DNA of 64,000 nucleotides, from positions 3,534,001 to 3,598,000 of the forward strand of contig NZ_CP114058.1 in NCBI RefSeq assembly GCF_026967475.1, given 5' to 3'. Positions 56,845 through 64,000 of the stretch are shown in pieces; position 1 is the first letter of the stretch; each line of letters begins with the position of its first letter. The stretch is from Rouxiella chamberiensis. GTDB taxonomy: Bacteria; Pseudomonadota; Gammaproteobacteria; Enterobacterales; Enterobacteriaceae. The notes under the pieces are model-generated. The model worked only from the letters and a program-made list of their open reading frames with translations, did no database searches and was not told the DNA's origin. The translations under genes and the position numbers were made by a program.

Positions 56845-56892
56845 AGACGTCAATACATCTGGACATCTAAACTTCTTTGCGTATAGATTGAG
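56845..56892 (-). promoter_or_regulatory. Met boxes between metB and metJ
   Basis: Consecutive 8-base units AGACGTCA, ATACATCT, GGACATCT, AAACTTCT, TTGCGTAT and AGATTGAG, decreasing in match to AGACGTCT from the metB side. This is the expected MetJ operator for metBL and metJ autoregulation. The rest of the gap to 57197 is promoter and leader sequence without a supportable gene. Confidence 0.83.
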
Positions 56893-57197
56893 CATTAGGA
56901 TAATACCCGCTAAAATTAAGGCGGTATCGTGCAATTGGCAGAGGTAACGCGCTGATTGGCACAGTAAAGCACGAACCTGTATCCGCTGACAAAGTGAACA
57001 GCATTCAGGCCAGGATTATTGCGATGACCCGGTCGATATTGACCGCTTTACCTCTCCTGTAGCAGGCAAAAAGCAGGGTAACTTCAAGGTTATTTATGCA
57101 GCGTAAAGGACGACGGCTATAGTGAGATCTGCGGAAATCGGGCATAATCCCCGGGTTTTCAGAATTTTATTTTTATTTGATAAATTTAAGGTGTCCC

Positions 57198-57515
57198 ATG
57201 GCTGAGTGGAACGGCGAATATGTCAGCCCCTACGCTGAACACGGTAAGAAAAGCGAACAAGTTAAAAAGATTACGGTTTCCATTCCTCTGAAAGTATTGA
57301 AGATTTTGACGGATGAGCGCACGCGCCGCCAGGTTAACAACCTGCGCCATGCCACAAACAGCGAACTGCTGTGCGAAGCTTTCCTGCATGCCTTTACGGG
57401 CCAGCCGCTGCCAAACGATGAAGACCTGCGTAAAGAACGTAGCGACGAGATTCCGGAAGCCGCCAAAATTCTCATGCGTGAACTGGGTGTAGATCCCGAT
57501 ACCTGGGAATATTAA
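57198..57515 (+). CDS. metJ: Methionine repressor MetJ
   Basis: Ribbon-helix-helix dimer that represses the met regulon with S-adenosylmethionine as corepressor. The 105 residues equal the E. coli length and are almost identical: [21 protein letters not shown], the DNA-contacting ribbon KKITVSI (about 23-29), the helix [30 protein letters not shown] and C-terminal DTWEY. The frame is open seven codons further up (57177), but AAGG is nine bases before 57198 and homology starts there. Divergent from metB. Confidence 0.98.
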   Translation: MAEWNGEYVSPYAEHGKKSEQVKKITVSIPLKVLKILTDERTRRQVNNLRHATNSELLCEAFLHAFTGQPLPNDEDLRKERSDEIPEAAKILMRELGVDPDTWEY

Positions 57516-57590
57516 GCTTGCCGGGCAGGCTCGATATGAAGAGTTGAGTTAATACGTCGGAGTTTCTGTTTTCTACGAAATTCAGGCATT

Positions 57591-57616
57591 AAAAAAGGCG
57601 CCATCGGCGCCTTTTT
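57591..57616. terminator. Bidirectional terminator between metJ and rpmE
   Basis: AAAAAAGGCGCC-ATC-GGCGCCTTTTT, a perfect stem with A- and T-tracts on either side, between convergent genes. Confidence 0.88.
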
Positions 57617-57632
57617 CACTGTCGAGCGTAGC

Positions 57633-57845
57633 TTATTTGCTGCTCGGTACGCTGAAACGCTTGTTGAAGCGGTCAACGCGGCCACCGGTAGTCACTTCAC
57701 GTTGCTTACCAGTGTAGAACGGGTGGCATTCACCACAAACGTCCAGGTTCAGGTCGTGACCAACAGTAGAACCGATTTTGATAACGTTACCGCAAGAACA
57801 GTTAGCAGTAACAACTTCGTATTTAGGGTGGATACCTTGTTTCAT
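57633..57845 (-). CDS. rpmE: Ribosomal protein bL31 (zinc-binding form)
   Basis: Large-subunit protein that helps form the intersubunit bridge. The 70-residue product has the four zinc cysteines of the C+ form, C16, C18, C37 and C40 (NCSCGN; DVCGEC), plus the conserved HPFYTGKQ and [11 protein letters not shown]. Enterobacteria often also have a zinc-free paralogue (ykgM) induced on zinc starvation; none is in this window. The ATG at 57845 follows AGAGGTTTTC. Divergent from priA. E. coli has yiiX between rpmE and metJ; it is missing here. Confidence 0.98.
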   Translation of the reverse strand: MKQGIHPKYEVVTANCSCGNVIKIGSTVGHDLNLDVCGECHPFYTGKQREVTTGGRVDRFNKRFSVPSSK

Positions 57846-57969
57846 GAGAAAACCTCTGTTTAGGCCGTGTCGCTATCCAACCGTGTTTCCGTCGGACACC
57901 ACACGTAGTGTTAATGATTAGTTCTCTGATACGGAATGCATCAAAGGCGGCGAATCATACAGAATATAA

Positions 57970-60246
<2,277 letters not shown>

Positions 60247-60328
60247 CGGTTCTGTCTGAATTTTTGCGGCCTAGCGCGAAAAAACAGCATAAGTCACATT
60301 TTTTATGCAATTAAGTAATTAATCCTAG

Positions 60329-60350
60329 TCACATTCTGTTTAGAATGTGA
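60329..60350. promoter_or_regulatory. Palindrome upstream of cytR
   Basis: TCACATTCT-GTTT-AGAATGTGA, with perfect 9-base arms, about 130 bases before the cytR start. Its right arm supplies a TGTGA half-site that could be part of a CRP site, which E. coli cytR has. The spacing is not that of a standard CRP dimer site, so the binding factor is uncertain. Confidence 0.4.
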
Positions 60351-60478
60351 TGAGCTACGCAAAGATTTTCGTAGCATGATAATCCGATAATAAATTTGCA
60401 CGGATGCTGCAAACAACCTTATAAAAATTAACGTCCATGATGTCGTGTCAGTTTGATGCAGGTGCAAGGAGAGATGCG

Positions 60479-61507
60479 TTGGATCAGAACAGAGTAATTC
60501 CTACCGCTACCATGAAAGATGTGGCGGAAAAGGCCGGGGTCTCGACCGCCACGGTTTCACGCGCGTTGATGAACCCTGAAAAGGTTTCCGCGCCAACCCG
60601 TCAGCGGGTTGAACAGGCGGTGATTGCCGTTGGCTATTCGCCCCACGCTCTGTCTCGCAACCTCAAGCGCAACGAATCCCGCACGATTCTGGTCATCATT
60701 CCCGACATCTGCGATCCTTTTTTCGCCGACGTTATCCAGGGGATAGAACGCACCGCCGCCGAAAACGGCTATCTGGTCCTGATTGGCGACTGCGCGCAGC
60801 AGAATCAGCAGGAAAAAACCTTTATCAATCTCATCATTACCAAGCAGATTGACGGTATGCTGTTGCTAGGTTCGGACCTGCCGTTTGACGCCAGCAAGGA
60901 AGAACAGCGCAATCTGCCGCCGATGGTCATGGCCAACGAATTTGCGCCCGAACTGGAGTTGCCGACGGTACACATCGACAACCTGACCGCCGCCTACGAC
61001 GCCGTGCATTATCTGCTCCGCCTCGGGCATCAGCGCATTGCCTGTATCGCCGGCCCCGACGCCATGCCGCTGTGCCAATATCGCCTTCAGGGATATATTC
61101 AGGCCATTCGCCGCAACGGACAAACCGTGGAAAGTCAGTATATTGCCCACGGGGATTTCAGCTACGAATCAGGGGCGCAGGCGCTGTCTACGCTGATGAG
61201 CCAGCCGAAACCGCCGACCGCCATTTTCTGTCACAACGACATCATGGCCATCGGCGCGATGTGGGAGGCGAAAAAATTAGGGCTGCGAATTCCGCAGGAT
61301 TTGTCTATTGTGGGCTTCGATGACATCAAAATCAGCCAGTTTTACGACCCGCCGCTGACCACGGTGGCACAACCCCGGTTCCAGCTAGGCCAGGAAGCCA
61401 TGTTATTATTGCTGGAGCAACTTAACGGTCATCCGGTTCAAAGCGGTTCACGTCTGCTCGAGAGTGAACTGGTTATTCGCGGCAGCACGGCTGCGCCTAA
61501 ACGCTAG
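60479..61507 (+). CDS. cytR: LacI-family cytidine repressor CytR
   Basis: Represses nucleoside uptake and catabolism genes together with CRP; cytidine releases it. The product carries a LacI HTH (MKDVAEKAGVSTATVSRALMNPEKV) and a sugar-binding-like effector domain nearly identical to E. coli in stretches such as SRTILVI-PDICDPFF and QIDGMLLLGSDLPFDAS. I choose a TTG start at 60479, reading MDQNRVIPTATMKDVAE. AAGGAG ends seven bases before it and the resulting 342 residues match E. coli (341). The in-frame ATG at 60437 has no ribosome site, and the ATG at 60512 sits at the edge of the HTH. Follows priA in the same direction with its own promoter region. Confidence 0.94.
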   Translation: MDQNRVIPTATMKDVAEKAGVSTATVSRALMNPEKVSAPTRQRVEQAVIAVGYSPHALSRNLKRNESRTILVIIPDICDPFFADVIQGIERTAAENGYLVLIGDCAQQNQQEKTFINLIITKQIDGMLLLGSDLPFDASKEEQRNLPPMVMANEFAPELELPTVHIDNLTAAYDAVHYLLRLGHQRIACIAGPDAMPLCQYRLQGYIQAIRRNGQTVESQYIAHGDFSYESGAQALSTLMSQPKPPTAIFCHNDIMAIGAMWEAKKLGLRIPQDLSIVGFDDIKISQFYDPPLTTVAQPRFQLGQEAMLLLLEQLNGHPVQSGSRLLESELVIRGSTAAPKR

Positions 61508-61578
61508 TTAACAGTCAAGTTTTCAGGATTCTGTAAAATGACGTACTTCTTCAAACATAACGACACAGCGAAACGATA

Positions 61579-62493
61579 GTGGCCCAGAAAGACTATGTGA
61601 GCCGTGGACGCTCAGGAGCACGGCGGAAGAAAAGTACCAGCCGTAACAAGAAAAGCAGTTCCCCGATGGTTTCCAAAACGATGGTGGCTATTGCCGTCGC
61701 CGTCGTGGTGGTGTTTATCGGTGGCCTTTACTTTATCACTCACAAAAAGCTGGAAGAGGCAGAGATTCTGCCGACGCACGCGACCCGTCCGGGCAATGGC
61801 CTTCCGCCAAAACCCGAAGAGCGCTGGCGTTACATCAAAGAGCTCGAAAATCGGCAGATGGGCGTTCAGACGCCTACTGAACCGACTTCTGGCGGCGATG
61901 TCTCGTCCAAAACCCAGCTGACGCCGGAACAAAAGCAGCTGCTGGAACAGATGCAGGCCGATATGCGCCAGACACCAACCCAGCTGAACGAAGTGCCGTA
62001 TAACGATCCGACTCAGGCGACGCGCACCGCACCCGTGTCGAAGCCGTTGAGCAATCAGCCGACGTTTATGCAGCAGCCGGTCAGAGCGCCACAGACGGCG
62101 CAGCCTGCCCCCGTGCAGCCAAAACCGAAGCCGGTGCCTCAACCGATGATAACTCAGGCAAAACCGGAGCGCGAAAAACCGCAGCAGCAGACGCAGCGCC
62201 AGGAACAGCAGCAGAATCTGGTTCAGAATGCTCCGGAAAAAGAGAAACCGAAAGAGCAGGAGAAGTCCCAGCGCTTTATCGTGCAATGTGGTTCCTTCCG
62301 GGGTTCCGAACAGGCCGAATCCGTGCGCGCCAAGCTGGCGTTTGAAGGCTTCGAGAGCCGTGTCACCTCGAACGGTGGCTGGAATCGCGTGGTTATCGGA
62401 CCGTACAATAATCGCTCCGGTGCCGACGGCACACTGTCGCGTTTGAAAGGCTCCGGCATCGCCGGCTGCATTCCCGTCCCCGTCGGGGGTTGA
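61579..62493 (+). CDS. ftsN: Cell division protein FtsN
   Basis: Late divisome protein that triggers septal peptidoglycan synthesis and binds denuded glycan at the septum. 304 residues, GTG start (MAQKDYVSRGRSGARRKKSTSRNKK). A basic cytoplasmic segment precedes one membrane helix (about 34-54, VAIAVAVVVVFIGGLYFIT). The essential periplasmic E-domain region is PPKPEERWRYIKELENRQ (about 76-93). A long Gln/Pro/Lys-rich linker follows (about 115-225) and a SPOR domain ends the protein (RFIVQCGSFRGSEQAESVRAKLAFEGF to GG). The linker is shorter than in the 319-residue E. coli protein. Lies between cytR and hslVU as in E. coli. Confidence 0.96.
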   Translation: MAQKDYVSRGRSGARRKKSTSRNKKSSSPMVSKTMVAIAVAVVVVFIGGLYFITHKKLEEAEILPTHATRPGNGLPPKPEERWRYIKELENRQMGVQTPTEPTSGGDVSSKTQLTPEQKQLLEQMQADMRQTPTQLNEVPYNDPTQATRTAPVSKPLSNQPTFMQQPVRAPQTAQPAPVQPKPKPVPQPMITQAKPEREKPQQQTQRQEQQQNLVQNAPEKEKPKEQEKSQRFIVQCGSFRGSEQAESVRAKLAFEGFESRVTSNGGWNRVVIGPYNNRSGADGTLSRLKGSGIAGCIPVPVGG

Positions 62494-62516
62494 AAACCCA
62501 TAATCCTCCCCAATCT
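62489..62516 (+). promoter_or_regulatory. Sigma-32 (heat shock) promoter for hslVU
   Basis: TTGAAA at 62490-62495 and CCCCAATCT from 62508 are 12 bases apart, close to the sigma-32 pattern CTTGAAA-N(11-16)-CCCCAT-T. The -35 element overlaps the ftsN stop codon (TGA at 62491-62493). hslVU is a known heat-shock operon in E. coli. Confidence 0.72.
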
Positions 62517-62538
62517 ATACAATCAATATGGCCCGCAA

Positions 62539-62571
62539 CGTGATGTAACCTGAACAAGGTTGCATCACGTC
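62539..62571 (+). other. Stem-loop in the hslVU 5' untranslated region
   Basis: ACGTGATGTAACCT-GAACA-AGGTTGCATCACGT pairs over 14 bases with one T-G wobble. It sits just after the predicted start point, 36 bases before hslV. A stabilising 5' stem-loop has been described for the E. coli operon; equivalence is inferred. Confidence 0.6.
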
Positions 62572-62607
62572 GCCGGGATCTCTTCCGTCTGCAACGAGGA
62601 ACAGCTC

Positions 62608-63144
62608 GTGACAACAATTGTATGTGTGCGCCGTAATGGCCACGTGGTGGTAGGTGGCGATGGCCAGGCCACAATGGGTAATACCGTAATGAAGGGTAAC
62701 GTCGTCAAAGTGCGTACCTTCTTCAAAGATAAAGTGATCGCGGGCTTTGCCGGCGGTACGGCCGATGCCTTTACCCTGTTTGAACTGTTTGAACGCAAAC
62801 TGGAAATGCATCAGGGCCATTTGACCAAAGCGGCCGTCGAGCTTGCAAAAGACTGGCGCACCGACCGCATGCTGCGTCGTCTCGAAGCGCTGCTGGTCGT
62901 TGCCGACGAGACCGATTCGCTGCTGATTAGCGGCAACGGCGATGTGATTCGCCAGGATAACGGTCTGATTGCCATTGGTTCAGGCGGCGCGTATGCCCAG
63001 GCAGCGGCCACAGCCCTGCTGGAGAACACCGACCTGAGTGCGCGTGAAATTGCCGAGAAGTCGCTGAATATTGCCGGTGATATCTGCATTTACACCAACC
63101 ACAACCTCAATTTCCTGGAATTGCCGAAGCAATCCCAAGCGTAA
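62608..63144 (+). CDS. hslV: HslVU protease proteolytic subunit
   Basis: Threonine-type peptidase, a proteasome beta-subunit relative, forming a double hexamer capped by HslU; degrades SulA, RpoH and misfolded proteins. The GTG start at 62608 has GAGGA seven bases upstream and gives a 178-residue protein beginning [20 protein letters not shown]. Removal of Met exposes the catalytic Thr1. The conserved lysine region (NTVMKGN) and [19 protein letters not shown] are present. A longer open frame from 62560 would bury the catalytic Thr and runs through the UTR stem-loop, so it is rejected. Twelve bases before hslU. Confidence 0.97.
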   Translation: MTTIVCVRRNGHVVVGGDGQATMGNTVMKGNVVKVRTFFKDKVIAGFAGGTADAFTLFELFERKLEMHQGHLTKAAVELAKDWRTDRMLRRLEALLVVADETDSLLISGNGDVIRQDNGLIAIGSGGAYAQAAATALLENTDLSAREIAEKSLNIAGDICIYTNHNLNFLELPKQSQA

Positions 63145-63156
63145 GGATCGAATAAC

Positions 63157-64000
63157 ATGTCTGAAATGACCCCACGCGAGATTGTCAGCGAACTGGACAG
63201 CTACATCATCGGCCAGCACAACGCCAAGCGCGCCGTTGCCATTGCCCTGCGTAACCGCTGGCGTCGTATGCAGCTCGACGAAGTGCTGCGCCACGAAGTC
63301 ACGCCTAAAAATATTCTGATGATTGGCCCGACCGGTGTCGGTAAAACCGAAATCGCCCGTCGTCTGGCGAAACTGGCCAACGCGCCTTTCATCAAGGTAG
63401 AAGCCACCAAGTTCACCGAAGTGGGTTATGTCGGTAAAGAAGTCGACTCCATTATTCGTGACCTGACCGATTCCGCCATCAAGATGGTGCGTCAGCAATC
63501 CATCGAGAAGAACCGCTACCGCGCCGAAGAGATGGCCGAAGAGCGTATTCTCGACGTGCTGGTGCCACCGGCAAAAAACAACTGGGGCCAGCCGGAAGAG
63601 GCGAAAGAGCCTTCTGCCGCGCGTCAGTCTTTCCGCAAGAAACTGCGTGAAGGCCAGCTGGACGACAAGGAAATCGAGATCAACCTGGCCGATACCGGCG
63701 CAGGCGTTGAAATCATGTCCCCTCCGGGCATGGAAGAGATGACCAACCAGCTGCAATCCATGTTCCAGAACATGGCCGGTCAGAAACAGAAAGCGCGCAA
63801 GCTGAAAATCAAGGAAGCATACAAACTGCTGATTGATGAAGAAGCCGCCAAGCTGGTGAATCCGGAAGAGCTGAAAGAGCAGGCAATCGAAGCCGTTGAG
63901 CAGCACGGCATCGTGTTTATCGACGAGATCGACAAAATCTGTAAACGTGGCCAGAGTTCAGGGCCCGACGTGTCTCGCGAAGGTGTACAGCGCGACCTGC
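63157..64000 (+). CDS. hslU: HslVU protease ATPase subunit, 3' end cut off
   Basis: AAA+ unfoldase that feeds substrates to HslV. The frame starts at ATG 63157 ([20 protein letters not shown]), with AAGGAT upstream, and is open to the window edge, 281 codons. Walker A is GPTGVGKT (57-64). [15 protein letters not shown] contains the substrate-gripping GYVG pore motif. The inserted I-domain follows (about 110-240, including the Met/Gln-rich [18 protein letters not shown] stretch), and Walker B is [10 protein letters not shown]. The remaining AAA+ subdomain and the C-terminal tail that opens HslV lie beyond the window. Confidence 0.97.
   Translation, partial: MSEMTPREIVSELDSYIIGQHNAKRAVAIALRNRWRRMQLDEVLRHEVTPKNILMIGPTGVGKTEIARRLAKLANAPFIKVEATKFTEVGYVGKEVDSIIRDLTDSAIKMVRQQSIEKNRYRAEEMAEERILDVLVPPAKNNWGQPEEAKEPSAARQSFRKKLREGQLDDKEIEINLADTGAGVEIMSPPGMEEMTNQLQSMFQNMAGQKQKARKLKIKEAYKLLIDEEAAKLVNPEELKEQAIEAVEQHGIVFIDEIDKICKRGQSSGPDVSREGVQRDL

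Overview
The window is an ordinary-looking chromosomal segment of an enterobacterium (Enterobacterales). Nearly every gene has a close Escherichia coli counterpart and the local gene orders are enterobacterial. Several traits point away from E. coli towards the Serratia/Rahnella/Rouxiella/Yersinia side of the order: argG lies inside the arg cluster, a hybrid peroxiredoxin-glutaredoxin gene sits next to oxyR, the rrn spacer carries Ile and Ala tRNAs, and ERIC repeats are present. The family assignment is inference; the order is secure.

Layout. 1-6.2 kb: wecA (cut by the window edge), rho, trxA, rhlB, gppA. 6.2-18.1 kb: rep, ppiC and the branched-chain amino acid block, with ilvC/ilvY divergent and ilvL-ilvG-ilvM-ilvE-ilvD-ilvA behind a leader-peptide attenuator. 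18.2-27.2 kb: an MFS transporter, comM, maoP, hdfR and the galactofuranose-type ABC transporter ytfQ-ytfR-ytfT-yjfF. 27.6-33.5 kb: a complete ribosomal RNA operon on the minus strand, in transcription order 16S, tRNA-Ile, tRNA-Ala, 23S, 5S, tRNA-Asp, tRNA-Trp. 33.5-42.4 kb: murI, btuB with a cobalamin riboswitch, trmA, yijD, fabR, sthA, oxyR and the peroxiredoxin-glutaredoxin gene. 42.5-51.6 kb: argH, argG, argB, argC, divergent argE, and ppc. 51.6-57.5 kb: a tandem ERIC array, metF, metL, metB and metJ. 57.6-64 kb: rpmE, priA, cytR, ftsN, hslV and hslU (cut by the window edge).

Regulatory circuits are readable. They include ilv attenuation, IlvY at ilvC, ARG boxes between argE and argC, tandem met boxes before metF and metB, B12 control of btuB, ATAG elements between oxyR and the peroxiredoxin gene, a sigma-32-like promoter across the ftsN stop codon, and rrn P1/P2.

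Two structural features deserve attention. First, about ten small indels, mostly in short homopolymers, break rhlB, ilvC, ilvA, the MFS gene, yjfF, ytfQ (twice), sthA and the 3' end of trmA. All lie before 39.6 kb. They are either sequencing or assembly errors or recent gene decay. Second, a 126-bp-period ERIC array runs into metF and appears to supply its last codons and stop. Relative to E. coli, the rrn operon joins an rrnB-like upstream flank to an rrnC-like downstream flank. I found no mobile element, CRISPR array, phage or defence island, and no convincing undescribed system.
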